Source: Lathyrus oleraceus
Taxonomy: Eukaryota > Streptophyta > Magnoliopsida > Fabales > Fabaceae
NCBI RefSeq assembly: GCF_024323335.1
Contig: NC_066585.1
Coordinates: forward strand, 346,820,846-346,884,845
Length of the DNA: 64,000 nucleotides
Direction of reading: 5' to 3'
Made by a program: the position numbers and the translations under genes. The notes below the pieces were generated by a model, which was given only the letters and a program-made list of their open reading frames with translations, searched no databases and was not told where the DNA came from. Of the stretch, positions 53,830-64,000 are shown piece by piece. Within the stretch, counting starts at the first letter, position 1; every line of letters starts with the position of its first letter.

Positions 53830-54864
53830 ACTGTTACAGTAAAGAAAAATAGTTGATTTTTATGTTGTCAATGCAATTGGTAGCTAGCCTATCATAGTAA
53901 ATTGTGATGAACGAAATTATTGAGTTTATGTTGTGAAATATTGATGCAAATATGTTGATAAGTTGTTTTGTGGAAGACATTAAGTTGTAGGCTGATGAGC
54001 CAAAGTTGAATATAAGTTGTTCTGTTGAAAATACTAAGTTGTAGGCTGATGAGCCAACGTTGATTTTAAGTTGTTTTGTTGAAAAAGCTGTTGTGTTGCT
54101 GTTGTTATTATGTTGTTGAAGTTGCAAGTCGTACATGCCATACACATTCATATGCATAGAGTCGGGGCTTTTGCTCACACCACGTTGGCCTGGATTGGCA
54201 AAATTATGGGGCTTTTGCTCACACCACGTTGGCCTGGATTGGCAAAAAAATTTTAAGTTGAAAGTTGAAGGCTTATGCCTTGATGCCCACTAAACTGGCA
54301 ATGATTTTAAGTTGGGAGTTTTACTCCAAATGGTACCACATGCATGAAGAGTCGAGTCTCATTTGAGTTGCATTTACGTTGTGTTTGAATATGATGTTGA
54401 GTTGAATATGCTGCTACCGAATGCATGATATGATGTGGGTGATTAACGTGTAAAGTTACTTAACATAACATGATGATTTATAATATTTGTTATATCGATT
54501 GAGGAACTCACCCTTACAGTTATATTTTTCAGGTAGCGAGCAGTGAGTCGAATAGAAGCTAGTGCTTGAAGTCTAGTGTGGTTAGAGGGTCATGCTCTGA
54601 TAGATGTAACATCGGGACGGGATGTTGAATTGTCGAATAAATGTTAATTTTGATGAATTACAGATGTTGAAATATTTTATCCGCTGCGTATTGTTAAAGA
54701 AGTTTTTATGTTGAATAAAATTGAGTATGACTGCTTTTATGTTGAAATTTGTGAAGAAGTTGTTGTGTGACACCCTTGAGTTGCAATATTTACTCTGATA
54801 TGTATGATTTAATTGTTGTTGTTTTAATTAATTAATTGGGGTATTTAGAAGGGTGTTACATCAG

Positions 54865-54876
54865 TGGTATCAGAGC
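54865..54876 (+). other. Tekay-like primer-binding site (initiator tRNA-Met)
   Basis: TGGTATCAGAGC, four bases after the LTR end. Confidence 0.93.
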
Positions 54877-54975
54877 AGGTCGGTCTGTCCGGCCAGTTGT
54901 CGTGTCGTTACTGTCTAACAATTGTGTAATTGTTACTAGTCTAACTTTTAAGTTGTGTTGTAGTGACAAGTTGAA

Positions 54976-57900
54976 ATGGCTGGAAGGAATGACGCTGCAA
55001 TGGCTGCCGCAATGCAAGCAATGGCACAAGCTGTGCAGAACTTGCCAAATGCTGGTGGAGATGCTGGATCACGTAGCTTGGCGACTTTTCAGAGAGAGAA
55101 TCCGCCGGTGTTTAAAGGGAAGCATGATCCAGATGCAGCTTTAGGATGGTTGAAAGAGATTGAGAGAATCTTTCGTGTTATGGATTGCACTCCAGCTCAG
55201 AAGGTTCGGTATGGTACTCACATGCTAGCAGTCGAAGCTGATGACTGGTGGCTAGAGACTCACGAGAGGTTGACTGTGGCAGGTGAAGACGTTACTTGGG
55301 ATGTATTCCGTAGGGAATTCCTGAGAAAGTATTATCCGGAAGATGTCCGTGGTAAGAAGGAAATTGAATTCCTTGAGCTGAAGCAAGGAAACATGTCTGT
55401 CACTGATTATGCTGCGAAATTTGTGGAGCTGTCCAAATTTTATCCTCATTACACTGGTGCTGGTGCTGAATTTTCAAAGTGCATCAAGTTTGAGAACGGA
55501 TTGCGCTCTGAGATTAAGAAGGCTGTTGGGTATCAGAAGATACGCATTTTTACTGAATTGGTTGATAGCTGCAGGATATTTGAAGAGGACAATAATGCTC
55601 ATTATAAGATTGTCAGTGACCGCAGGAGAAAGCAGCATCAAAGTCGTGGCAAGCCGTATGATGTTCCAGCTGGAAAAGGGAAGCAAAGAGCTGCTCCGGC
55701 CCAGAGAACTAGTGGGGGAGGTACTCCTGTTGGTATAGTTTGCTTCAAATGTGGTCAGGCTGGTCATAAGAGTAATGTATGCACTGTTGAAGTAAAGAGG
55801 TGTTTTCGTTGTGGTAAGACTGGGCATGCAATAGCTGATTGCAAGCACAAGGAAGTGATTTGTTTTAATTGTGGCGAAGAAGGGCATATTGGAAGCCAGT
55901 GTCAGAAGCCGAAGAAAGGGAATCAGTCAGGAGGCAAGGTCTTTGCTTTATCGGGTTCTGAGACTTCTGCAGATGATCGTTTGATCCGAGGTACGTGTTA
56001 TATTAATGGCTTTCCTCTTGTAGCTATTATTGACACAGGTGCGACTCATTCCTTTATATCTTTGGATTGTGCTGTGAAACTTAAGTTAGAGATATCTGAG
56101 ATGTTTGGTAGTATGGTAATTGATACTCCTGCGAAGGGTTCAGTGACTACTACTTCGGTTTGTTTAGATTGTCCTTTGAGTATTTTTGGTAGAGACTTTG
56201 GGATGGACCTAGTGTGTCTTCCACTAGTGCAGATTGATGTTATTCTGGGTATGAACTGGTTGGTGTTTAACCGAGTTTCTATCAATTGTTTTGATAAGAC
56301 GGTGGTTTTTCCTGAGATTGAAGAAGGAAAGAGTTTGTTCCTATCAGCAAGGCAAGTGGATGAGGCAGTAGCTGAGGGAGCAGAGTTGTTCATGCTGTTA
56401 GCAACTTTGGAGGCCAAGGATAAGATGGTGATTTGTGATCTAGCCGTGGTGTGTGATTTTCCTGATGTGTTTCCTGAAGAGGTGAATGAATTGCCGCCAG
56501 AGCGTGAAGTGGAGTTCTCTATTGACTTGGTACCTGGTACTAGGCCGATATCGATGGCTCCGTACCGTATGTCTGCTGTTGAGTTAACTGAACTGAAGAG
56601 TCAGTTGGAAGATCTGTTGGATAAGAAATTTATTCGTCCGAGTGTGTCACCGTGGGGTGCACCAGTGTTGTTGGTTAAGAAGAAAGAAGGTACTATGAGG
56701 TTGTGTATGGACTACAGACAACTGAATAAAGTGACGATCAAGAATCGGTATCCGTTGCCGAGGATTGATGATTTGATGGATCAATTGGTTGGTGCAAGTG
56801 TGTTCAGCAAGATAGATTTGAGATCTGGGTATCATCAGATTCGTGTGAAAACCGAGGATATTCAGAAGACTGCTTTCAGAACCAGGTATGGACATTATGA
56901 GTATTCTGTAATGCCTTTTGGTGTGACTAATGCGCCTGGAGTATTTATGGAGTATATGAATAGGATTTTCCATCCGTACCTAGACAAGTTTGTTGTGGTG
57001 TTTATTGATGACATTTTGGTGTATTCGAAATCTGAAGAAGAGCATGCTGAGCATTTGAGAGTGGTTTTAGAAGTTCTACGAGAAAAGAAGTTATTTGCTA
57101 AATTGTCCAAGTGTGAATTTTGGTTAGAAGAGGTTAGTTTTCTTGGTCATGTGATTTCAAGAGGTGGTGTTGCTGTTGATCCTTCCAAGATAGAAGCGGT
57201 ATCTAAGTGGGAAGCTCCGAAGTCTGTTGCTGAGATTCGAAGTTTCCTTGGTTTGGCTGGTTATTATAGGAAGTTCATTGAGGGATTTTCTAAGTTGGCG
57301 TTACCGTTGACAATGTTGACTAGAAAGGGGCAAGCGTTTATTTGGGACTCAAAATGTGAAGGAGGTTTCCAAGAGTTAAAGAGAAGGCTGACTACTGCTC
57401 CTATTCTGATATTACCGAGTTCGTCGGAACCATTTGAGGTTTACTGTGATGCTTCATTGTTGGGTTTGGGTGGCGTGTTGATGCAGAATAAGCAGGTTAT
57501 AGCTTATGCTTCAAGACAGCTGAGGGTTCATGAGAGGAACTATCCGACGCACGATTTAGAGTTGGCAGCCGTGGTATTTGTTCTGAAGTTATGGAGGCAT
57601 TACTTGTATGGGTCAAGATTTGAGGTTTTCAGTGACCATAAGAGTTTAAAGTATTTGTTTGATCAGAAAGAGCTGAATATGAGACAGAGAAGATGGTTAG
57701 AGTTTCTGAAGGATTATGACTTTGGTTTGAATTACCATCCGGGTAAAGCAAACGTAGTGGCTGATGCATTGAGTCGGAAATCATTGCATATGTCTATGCT
57801 AATGGTTAAGGAATTGGATTTAATTGAGCAGTTTAGAGACTTGAGTTTGGTGTGTGAGAGTACTCACAATAGTGTTAAATTGGGAATGTTGAAGTTAACA

Positions 57901-59334
57901 AGTGGTATTCTGGATGAGATCAGAGAGGGTCAGCAATCTGATATGCTTTTGGTTGATAAGTTGACTCTAGTGAATCAAGGTCAAGGTGACGAATTCAGAG
58001 TTGATGAGAATGGTGTTTTGAGATTTGGTAATCGGGTGTGTGTTCCGGATGTTACTGAGCTTAAGAAGAGTATTCTGGAAGAAGGACATCGTAGTGGGTT
58101 GAGTATTCATCCTGGAGCCACGAAGATGTATCATGATTTGAAGAAGTTATTTTGGTGGCCGGGAATGAAAAGAGAAATCGCGAGCTTTGTTTATTCTTGT
58201 CTGACTTGTCAGAAGTCAAAGATTGAGCATCAGAAGCCGTCTGGGCTAATGCAACCGTTGGCGATTCCAGAGTGGAAGTGGGATAGTATCAGTATGGATT
58301 TTGTTTCTGGTTTACCGAGGACGAGTAGGAATTTTGAAGCTATTTGGGTGATTGTTGACAGATTGACGAAGTCGGCTCATTTCATTCCGATCAGAATGGA
58401 TTATCCGTTAGAGAAACTAGCTGAGTTGTATATTGAAAAGATTGTAAGTTTGCATGGTATTCCGTCTAGTATTGTTTCGGACAGAGATCCTAGATTTACA
58501 TCGAAGTTCTGGGAAGGTTTGCAGAAGGCTTTGGGAACTAAGCTGAGATTGAGTTCTGCATATCATCCGCAGACTGATGGTCAGACTGAGAGGACGATTC
58601 AGTCACTAGAGGATCTTTTGAGAGCTTGCGTTTTGGAAAAGGGAGGTGCTTGGGATTGTTATTTACCTTTGATTGAGTTTACCTACAACAATAGTTTTCA
58701 TTCGAGCATTGGTATGGCGCCGTTTGAAGCTTTGTATGGTAGGAGATGTCGGACACCGTTATGTTGGTATGAGTCCGGTGAGAGTGTTGTGGTTGGACCG
58801 GAGATTGTTCAACAGACTACAGAAAAGATTAAGATGATTCAGGAAAAGATGAGAATTGCTCAGAGTCGTCAGAAGAGTTATCATGATAAGAGGAGGAAGT
58901 CACTTGAGTTCCAAGAGGGAGATCATGTGTTTCTTCGTGTTACTCCGATAACAGGTGTTGGTCGAGCTTTGAAGTCGAAGAAGTTGACACCGCGATTTAT
59001 TGGTCCTTATCAGATTCTGGAGAGGATAGGAGAAGTAGCCTATCGTATCGCTTTACCGCCGTCACTTGCGAATTTGCATGAGGTTTTTCATGTGTCTCAG
59101 TTGAGGAGGTACATTCATGATCCGTCGCATGTAGTCCAAGTAGATGATGTACAGGTGAAAGATAACCTGACTGTTGAAACATCGCCTATGAGGATTGAAG
59201 ATCGAGAGTTGAAGCAGTTGCGGGGTAAAGAGATTGCCTTGGTGAAGGTAGCTTGGGGAGGACCAGCGGGTGGCAATGTGACTTGGGAACTGGAGAGTCA
59301 GATGAAAGAGTCATATCCAGAGTTATTTGCTTGA
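54976..59334 (+). CDS. Gag-pol polyprotein of the Tekay-like chromovirus, intact
   Basis: A single frame of 1452 codons. It starts [16 protein letters not shown], 100 bp after the primer site and the first ATG in this frame. Gag core with [18 protein letters not shown] is followed by three RNA-binding zinc knuckles C-x2-C-x4-H-x4-C at ~256, 276 and 296, exactly 20 residues apart. Protease has [10 protein letters not shown] (D353). RT has [23 protein letters not shown] and FIDDILVYS (D678, D679). RNase H has VYCDAS (D825) and ADALSRKS. Integrase has the zinc domain (H1045 ... C1075, C1078), then D1108, D1169 and E1205 (DD35E). A C-terminal segment, [15 protein letters not shown]...[16 protein letters not shown], looks like the chromodomain of Tekay elements, which can steer integration to marked chromatin. 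All catalytic residues are present. Confidence 0.96.
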   Translation: MAGRNDAAMAAAMQAMAQAVQNLPNAGGDAGSRSLATFQRENPPVFKGKHDPDAALGWLKEIERIFRVMDCTPAQKVRYGTHMLAVEADDWWLETHERLTVAGEDVTWDVFRREFLRKYYPEDVRGKKEIEFLELKQGNMSVTDYAAKFVELSKFYPHYTGAGAEFSKCIKFENGLRSEIKKAVGYQKIRIFTELVDSCRIFEEDNNAHYKIVSDRRRKQHQSRGKPYDVPAGKGKQRAAPAQRTSGGGTPVGIVCFKCGQAGHKSNVCTVEVKRCFRCGKTGHAIADCKHKEVICFNCGEEGHIGSQCQKPKKGNQSGGKVFALSGSETSADDRLIRGTCYINGFPLVAIIDTGATHSFISLDCAVKLKLEISEMFGSMVIDTPAKGSVTTTSVCLDCPLSIFGRDFGMDLVCLPLVQIDVILGMNWLVFNRVSINCFDKTVVFPEIEEGKSLFLSARQVDEAVAEGAELFMLLATLEAKDKMVICDLAVVCDFPDVFPEEVNELPPEREVEFSIDLVPGTRPISMAPYRMSAVELTELKSQLEDLLDKKFIRPSVSPWGAPVLLVKKKEGTMRLCMDYRQLNKVTIKNRYPLPRIDDLMDQLVGASVFSKIDLRSGYHQIRVKTEDIQKTAFRTRYGHYEYSVMPFGVTNAPGVFMEYMNRIFHPYLDKFVVVFIDDILVYSKSEEEHAEHLRVVLEVLREKKLFAKLSKCEFWLEEVSFLGHVISRGGVAVDPSKIEAVSKWEAPKSVAEIRSFLGLAGYYRKFIEGFSKLALPLTMLTRKGQAFIWDSKCEGGFQELKRRLTTAPILILPSSSEPFEVYCDASLLGLGGVLMQNKQVIAYASRQLRVHERNYPTHDLELAAVVFVLKLWRHYLYGSRFEVFSDHKSLKYLFDQKELNMRQRRWLEFLKDYDFGLNYHPGKANVVADALSRKSLHMSMLMVKELDLIEQFRDLSLVCESTHNSVKLGMLKLTSGILDEIREGQQSDMLLVDKLTLVNQGQGDEFRVDENGVLRFGNRVCVPDVTELKKSILEEGHRSGLSIHPGATKMYHDLKKLFWWPGMKREIASFVYSCLTCQKSKIEHQKPSGLMQPLAIPEWKWDSISMDFVSGLPRTSRNFEAIWVIVDRLTKSAHFIPIRMDYPLEKLAELYIEKIVSLHGIPSSIVSDRDPRFTSKFWEGLQKALGTKLRLSSAYHPQTDGQTERTIQSLEDLLRACVLEKGGAWDCYLPLIEFTYNNSFHSSIGMAPFEALYGRRCRTPLCWYESGESVVVGPEIVQQTTEKIKMIQEKMRIAQSRQKSYHDKRRKSLEFQEGDHVFLRVTPITGVGRALKSKKLTPRFIGPYQILERIGEVAYRIALPPSLANLHEVFHVSQLRRYIHDPSHVVQVDDVQVKDNLTVETSPMRIEDRELKQLRGKEIALVKVAWGGPAGGNVTWELESQMKESYPELFA

Positions 59335-59366
59335 GGTATGTTTTCGAGGACGAAAACTCTTTTAGT

Positions 59367-59375
59367 AGGGGAGAG
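59367..59375 (+). other. Tekay-like polypurine tract
   Basis: AGGGGAGAG one base before the 3' LTR. Confidence 0.85.
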
Positions 59376-59376
59376 T

Positions 59377-61149
59377 TGTAACACCCCAAATAAAGAAAAA
59401 AGAATTATTTAATTAAGTTGATAATATATTTATTAATTTAATTAAATAAATTGGATTATTATTATTATTATTATTTTGGAATAATAATATTTGGAAAATA
59501 TATAAGTGGGAATAAAGAAAAGGTTTTCAATTGTTGGAAAAGGTTTTCACGTGAAATTCTGAGAAGCTGCAGAGAAGAGGAAAAAGGGCAAAGAGCCGAA
59601 AAGCGCGGTTGAGGAACGGAAGAGCTAAAGCTTGGAGATTTGCCGGATTATCTCAGGTAAGGGGGGTTTATCGTCGTTTAATGGGTATTATCAATTAACA
59701 TGTAATGGGTAGTGATAAGCTGTTAATTTGACCCTAATTGGGATTGTGGATGCTGAAATATTATGATGAATAAGTTGAATTCAAGCTGAAATTGGATTTG
59801 TGTTTGAGTGTATTGTGAAATTCTGAGCGTATAGCTTTTTACGGAAGTTGAATCGGAGGTCCGGAAGTCCTCCAACGGCGGAAAATGCGGAAACTCTGCA
59901 TTCTGCCTTGTGTTAGCGCAGGAACTGCTGTTTCGCCTGCGTTAACCGGTTAACCCAGGGTGTTAACCGGTTAACACTGTTATCAATTGAGAAAATGTTG
60001 AGTTTTGCCTGCGTTAACCGGTTAACCTATAGCGTTAACCGGTTAACACTGTTGCGTTTTGCCAGAAAAATGTAATTTTCCTGCGTTAACCGGTTAACCT
60101 ATAGCGTTAACCGGTTAACACTGTTACAGTAAAGAAAAATAGTTGATTTTTATGTTGTCAATGCAATTGGTAGCTAGCCTATCATAGTAAATTGTGATGA
60201 ACGAAATTATTGAGTTTATGTTGTGAAATATTGATGCAAATATGTTGATAAGTTGTTTTGTGGAAGACATTAAGTTGTAGGCTGATGAGCCAAAGTTGAA
60301 TATAAGTTGTTCTGTTGAAAATACTAAGTTGTAGGCTGATGAGCCAACGTTGATTTTAAGTTGTTTTGTTGAAAAAGCTGTTGTGTTGCTGTTGTTATTA
60401 TGTTGTTGAAGTTGCAAGTCGTACATGCCATACACATTCATATGCATAGAGTCGGGGCTTTTGCTCACACCACGTTGGCCTGGATTGGCAAAATTATGGG
60501 GCTTTTGCTCACACCACGTTGGCCTGGATTGGCAAAAAATTTTAAGTTGAAAGTTGAAGGCTTATGCCTTGATGCCCACTAAACTGGCAATGATTTTAAG
60601 TTGGGAGTTTTACTCCAAATGGTACCACATGCATGAAGAGTCGAGTCTCATTTGAGTTGCATTTACGTTGTGTTTGAATATGATGTTGAGTTGAATATGC
60701 TGCTACCGAATGCATGATATGATGTGGGTGATTAACGTGTAAAGTTACTTAACATAACATGATGATTTATAATATTTGTTATATCGATTGAGGAACTCAC
60801 CCTTACAGTTATATTTTTCAGGTAGCGAGCAGTGAGTCGAATAGAAGCTAGTGCTTGAAGTCTAGTGTGGTTAGAGGGTCATGCTCTGATAGATGTAACA
60901 TCGGGACGGGATGTTGAATTGTCGAATAAATGTTAATTTTGATGAATTACAGATGTTGAAATATTTTATCCGCTGCGTATTGTTAAAGAAGTTTTTATGT
61001 TGAATAAAATTGAGTATGACTGCTTTTATGTTGAAATTTGTGAAGAAGTTGTTATGTGACACCCTTGAGTTGCAATATTTACTCTGATATGTATGATTTA
61101 ATTGTTGTTGTTTTAATTAATTAATTGGGGTATTTAGAAGGGTGTTACA
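59377..61149 (+). repeat. Tekay-like 3' LTR (1773 bp)
   Basis: Nearly identical to 53087-54860. Differences seen are AAAGAGCAAA/AAAGGGCAAA, one A fewer in GGCAAAAAAA, and GTTGTGTGAC/GTTATGTGAC. Confidence 0.97.
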
Positions 61150-61154
61150 GCTTG
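61150..61154. repeat. Target-site duplication GCTTG, right copy
   Basis: Exact repeat of 53082-53086; solo-LTR sequence resumes after it. Confidence 0.97.
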
Positions 61155-62086
61155 GATTCTAGATATTGAATCGGAAAGCGGTGAAACGTTGGGTTCACAT
61201 TTTGGTACCACATGCATAGAGTCACATGTCTTGCATTGAGTCACATTAGAGTTATGTGATAACTGAATATTTGCATTGATGTGATTGTGATGTGTGTATG
61301 AGATATGGTAATCGAATTTGATGATATTGGATACATAACTTAACCGAATATGTGATTATGTGATAATTGTAGTTATGTGTATAGTTGGGAATATAATATT
61401 GGATTTGAATATTATACTCCTTGAGTTTTTATGTGTGCTTGAAACATGTGAAATAAATGTTGGTTAATATTATTTACATGGTTATATGAAGTGTGATGAA
61501 TTCCTTTAATTGTTGATTTAATCATTGTGCTTGATTAATACTTCTTCATAATGATTAGAATTCTCACCCTTTCTGTTTGAATGTTACCTTTACATGGGTA
61601 TCGCGCAGATACTCAAGAGTAGTATCGTTGAAGTAAGTGGACGGTAGCTCACTCGAGATTAGCTGGAGAGCTGCGGTACCTCGTTTAGAGACTAAGTAGT
61701 GATTCAATGCTCTGGTCGTGTAACACTGGGTAGATTGGTAGTATGGAACTCGTATCTGATTTGGATACGTTTTATGTTATTAATTGTGAACATGTTTAAT
61801 TGAAGAGATTATTGAGAGATGATCATGGTATGGGACATGGATCATTTGATGAAATGCATGGATATTCGTAATTTTCCGCTGCGAACGCATATTCTTGAAT
61901 ATTCATGATAATGGAAATGTGTTATTTTTAAATGACCAGGTGTATTATATATTGATGATGAATGATGTTGGTTCTTGAAAGCTTCTAGTTTTTGAAAACA
62001 TCGATGTGACGCCCTTTTGTTTATATGCGTGCTTATTTACTCTGATTATATGTTAAGTATTTTGGGGTAGAAAAAGGGGTGTTACA
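61155..62086 (+). repeat. Solo LTR, right piece
   Basis: 932 bp of non-coding LTR ending TTGGGGTAGAAAAAGGGGTGTTACA in part. The last ~100 bp (GACGCCCTTTTG ... TTTACTCTGAT) resemble the end of the Tekay-like LTR (GACACCCTTGAG ... TTTACTCTGAT). No gene. Confidence 0.85.
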
Positions 62087-62997
62087 CTGACTATCCTATC
62101 TGACGCTGAAGATAAGCATGGCCAAAAGAATCACTCACAGAATCTATCATATGAAGACATCTGAATACCACACATATAAAAACTCTGAGGATCCTTACAT
62201 CAGAAGACTTTCTATCTGAAGAACATTCAAAAAACTTCTAAAGAAGACATAACAGACAACTATTTGAAGAATACAAAATCTAATAAAAGAATTTGAATTT
62301 CGCGGACTCTGAATCACGCCCAACAAATTAGAATCATTAACTTAACAAAGAAGTATTCCAAATATGGTATGAATCTCTATATGGATAATATTGAATGCTC
62401 TCCAAGACTGCTATGGAAAAGAGACAAGAAATTTAATGTCATTAAGTCCCATAATTGGCAAGATATCAGCATCAATGCTCTCTCCAACGGTATCATCTCT
62501 AAGCATTATAAAAAGGTCTCACTATCATCATACCAAACACGAAGCCATTACACAAGAATTTTTCACATCCAAATTAAGTCATATACTAAATTCTTGTTTT
62601 AAGTCATCACACACGAGTTGTTGCTCTAAGTGTGATCATTGATCATTGTTCTTATTGTGTTCATATTGCTTATTTAGAAGCATCAAACACATTTTTGTAA
62701 TTCTAAAATAGTTGTTGAAAATGCCTCAAGTGACTTGTGAAGTCTTTAGACTTGAGAGGACTAAGATATCATTGTACTCTTAGACGTTTGTTGTAATCTT
62801 TCTAGATTATTGGATTAAGTCCTTATTAAAGGAGAAATCACCTTGGCCTGGTGGACTAGAGTAGCTTTGATTTTCAAGTGAACCAGGATAAACTTTTGTG
62901 TTGTTTGTTATTCTATTTGTGTGTGTAGCTTTGCTAAAAGTTTTTATTGTCAGTGAAAATAATTCAAACCCCCCTTTATTGTTTTTCTCTACCTTCG
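62087..62997 (+). repeat. SIRE-B 3' LTR, second piece
   Basis: Resumes with CTGACTATCCTATCTGACG, matching 42391 onward in the 5' LTR, and ends CTACCTTCG, where the terminal CA has become CG. Confidence 0.9.
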
Positions 62998-63002
62998 GTT
63001 AT
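62998..63002. repeat. Target-site duplication GTTAT, right copy (SIRE-B)
   Basis: Repeat of 42220-42224. Confidence 0.9.
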
Positions 63003-63308
63003 CTTCTCATACTCAGTATAAGAGATAACATTTAGCAATATAGTTCTAGCCTTATGATAATTTTTGAAATCCTTCTTTTGTTGATCTGTCATAGCACTCC
63101 TTACTATATTATTTCCTTCAGCATTAACTGGGTAAACATAGCTATCTACTACAAGATCTCAGAGATCAACATCATAACCAAGAAAGAAACTTTCGATTCT
63201 ATCTTTCCAGTAATCAAACTTCCCACCATAAAAGATTTGTGGTTTAGCAATGTAGTGATCTCTCTCATTGTTGTTAGTAGCGGCAACGTTGTTGTTAGCA
63301 GCGGCCAT
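63003..63308 (-). pseudogene. SIRE-A gag, N-terminal part
   Basis: Minus strand from ATG at 63308-63306 (MAAANNNVAATNNNERDHY). It is similar to SIRE-B gag (MANTNERDSY, then FDYWKDRIESFFLG and DQQKKDFKNYHKAR). Codon 50 (63161-63159) is TGA where TGG is expected; otherwise the frame is open up to the insertion. Across the SIRE-B insertion it continues in frame at 42224. Confidence 0.87.
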
Positions 63309-63383
63309 TGTTTCTCACACAAACTGGAACAATACTGAACACGGTGAAGTGTTGATAAAAAATTTATCACAATTAGAATCGGA

Positions 63384-63395
63384 CTTCTGATGCCA
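63384..63395 (-). other. SIRE-A primer-binding site (initiator tRNA-Met, diverged)
   Basis: The minus strand reads TGGCATCAGAAG against TGGTATCAGAGC in SIRE-B, two bases after the LTR. Confidence 0.8.
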
Positions 63396-63397
63396 AT

Positions 63398-64000
63398 TGA
63401 AGGTGTGAAAACACAAGAAATAGGGGGTTTGAATTGGATTTTAAAAATAAAATCTTTTTACCATCTCAAGAACACCACACAAATTCTCAGAACAAAGAGA
63501 TAAAAACACAAGTATTTTTATCCTGGTTCGCTTGAAACTCAAAGCTATTCCACTCCAACCGTGAAGGTGATTTTGCCTTATACACAAGGACTTAATCCAC
63601 TATAATCAACTGATTACAATAATCATAAGGAATAACTTTCTTTGTCTTCTCAAGGATCCGACTATACCCTAGTCTCCTTAAGGAATCACAAACAATACAT
63701 TTGAATCAAAGATTTTATGTTACAAAATGCTTCTATAAAAGCAGATTTTACACAAATGAAATACAAAAAACTTAAAGAAAAACTATGTACAAAACTAATA
63801 GATTTTCACGTAGAAACAGACTTGTCAAATAATGTAGTGTCTCTCAGTAGCATTTCTTGAAGTCTCTAAGTCCCACTTATATAGCATAAGAAAAGAGACT
63901 GTTGGAGGGCAAAATAGGGATACCAAATAGAGTTGTTGTCTGCTATTGGATTGGTGAAAAGAGTGATACAATGTATAGTTCTTTGCCCATAATTTCAGTG
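63398..64000 (-). repeat. SIRE-A 5' LTR (partial, runs off the right edge)
   Basis: On the minus strand it ends CACACCTTCA at 63398. The 603 bp seen are non-coding. CTATATAAG at 63884-63876 (minus) is a probable TATA box. Confidence 0.85.
63876..63884 (-). promoter_or_regulatory. TATA box of SIRE-A 5' LTR
   Basis: CTATATAAG on the minus strand, followed by GTGGGACTTAGAG, about 480 bp before the LTR end. Confidence 0.6.

Larger units (their letters stand above)
53087..54860 (+). repeat. Tekay-like 5' LTR (1774 bp)
   Basis: Contains the TATA box (53209-53216), hairpin block, palindrome array and a 44-bp direct repeat (GGGGCTTTTGCTCACACCACG at 54164 and 54208). The minus-strand frame 53834-54178, repeated at 60124-60468, has no protein likeness. 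Confidence 0.97.
53087..61149 (+). mobile_element. Complete, young Tekay-like chromovirus (Ty3/gypsy), 8.06 kb
   Basis: Two 1.77-kb LTRs with perfect 10-bp inverted ends (TGTAACACCC / GGGTGTTACA) flank an iMet primer site, one uninterrupted gag-pol and a polypurine tract. It has an exact target duplication. By eye the LTRs differ by two substitutions and one 1-bp length change, so insertion is recent. Domain order with integrase after RT-RNase H, and a chromodomain-like C-terminus, place it among plant chromoviruses, most like Tekay/Del. Confidence 0.95.
51493..62086 (+). mobile_element. Solo LTR of a chromovirus-type gypsy element, split by the Tekay-like element
   Basis: TGTAACAACCC at the left and GGGGTGTTACA at the right, ~2.53 kb in all (51493-53086 and 61155-62086). 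No internal coding region belongs to it, so it is what remains after LTR-LTR recombination. It has a TATA box at 51726-51733, a conserved hairpin block at 52056-52107, paired TAAC-GGTTA dyads, a 47-bp repeat and a 33/36-bp repeat. Several blocks resemble the LTR of the element inserted in it, so the two are related families. Orientation is taken from the shared blocks. Confidence 0.85.
42225..62997 (+). mobile_element. SIRE-B: SIRE/Maximus-type Ty1/copia element, plus strand
   Basis: 5' LTR (42225-43302), iMet primer site, gag, pol, a third long ORF, polypurine tract and a 3' LTR starting at 51327. The 3' LTR is interrupted at 51493-62086 by other elements and finishes at 62997. The target duplication GTTAT flanks it within SIRE-A gag. 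Without the nested part it is ~10.2 kb, a usual SIRE size. Its LTRs differ at many positions, and gag and pol carry stops and frameshifts, so it is not autonomous. Confidence 0.92.
38282..64000 (-). mobile_element. SIRE-A: old SIRE/Maximus-type Ty1/copia element, minus strand, split twice
   Basis: Pieces: 5' LTR from beyond 64000 to 63398, gag N-terminus 63308-63003, then (after the SIRE-B insertion 42225-62997) the rest of gag and pol from 42224 to 38282, where Ogre-A cuts it inside the region joining RT to RNase H. The rest must lie left of the window. Domain order protease-integrase-RT marks Ty1/copia. The close likeness to SIRE-B, which carries an extra ORF after pol, points to the SIRE/Maximus lineage. 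It is the outermost element of the nest and heavily decayed. Confidence 0.88.

Noticed and set aside
53834..54178. 114-codon minus-strand frame found identically at 60124-60468
   Set aside because: Same reason: LTR duplicates; it is AT-rich, Asn-rich and antisense to the LTR leader.
1..64000. A host gene, or rRNA, tRNA or organelle DNA
   Set aside because: Every long frame and every structured stretch I can identify belongs to an LTR element; no intron-exon gene model, rRNA or tRNA cloverleaf was recognised. A search against host transcripts could still change this for 1-250.

Overview
The window is plant nuclear DNA made almost entirely of nested LTR retrotransposons. I find no host protein gene, rRNA or tRNA gene. 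Two very long Ty3/gypsy elements of the Ogre (Tat) type carry ~5 kb LTRs, an extra ORF1 before gag, a short intron between protease and reverse transcriptase, and a second RNase H. Two SIRE/Maximus-type Ty1/copia elements are also present. This mix is typical of large legume genomes of the tribe Fabeae (pea, vetch, faba bean, lentil relatives). The species assignment is inference.

Layout, oldest to youngest as nesting shows. SIRE-A (minus strand; 38282-42224, 62998-64000 and presumably beyond both window ends) is the outermost host. It was hit twice. Ogre-A (minus strand, <1-38281; its 3' LTR lies left of the window) sits in its RT/RNase H region. SIRE-B (plus strand, 42225-62997) sits in its gag. 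Ogre-A was then interrupted in its ORF1 by Ogre-B (plus strand, 8327-31493, complete, target duplication AGACC). The 3' LTR of SIRE-B was interrupted by a chromovirus-type solo LTR (51493-62086), and that LTR by a complete, nearly unmutated Tekay-like chromovirus (53087-61149, target duplication GCTTG). This gives a nest four deep on the right and three deep on the left.

Decay follows the nesting. SIRE-A has lost its protease aspartate and an integrase aspartate. Ogre-A is full of stops, many of them C-to-T or G-to-A changes. SIRE-B has frameshifts and stops. Ogre-B has a few breaks (a frame-changing lesion after protease, two stops in the second RNase H). The Tekay-like element has one open 1452-codon gag-pol and almost identical LTRs, so it is the only copy here that looks able to encode all its own enzymes.

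The most interesting signals are non-coding. (1) A tandem series of stem-loops follows the integrase gene of both Ogre copies. Seven stems differ in sequence but keep pairing, often with a GAAA-capped inner stem. (2) The Ogre-B 3' untranslated region repeats a motif that is the exact reverse complement of part of its own primer-binding site. (3) The Tekay LTR has six identical 14-bp palindromes in pairs 21 bp apart, the pairs repeating every 72 bp, and the related solo LTR has a 22-bp-spaced version. (4) Both Ogre families share hairpin modules in the transcribed part of the LTR. (5) SIRE-B has a third ORF after pol, preceded by what looks like its own TATA promoter.
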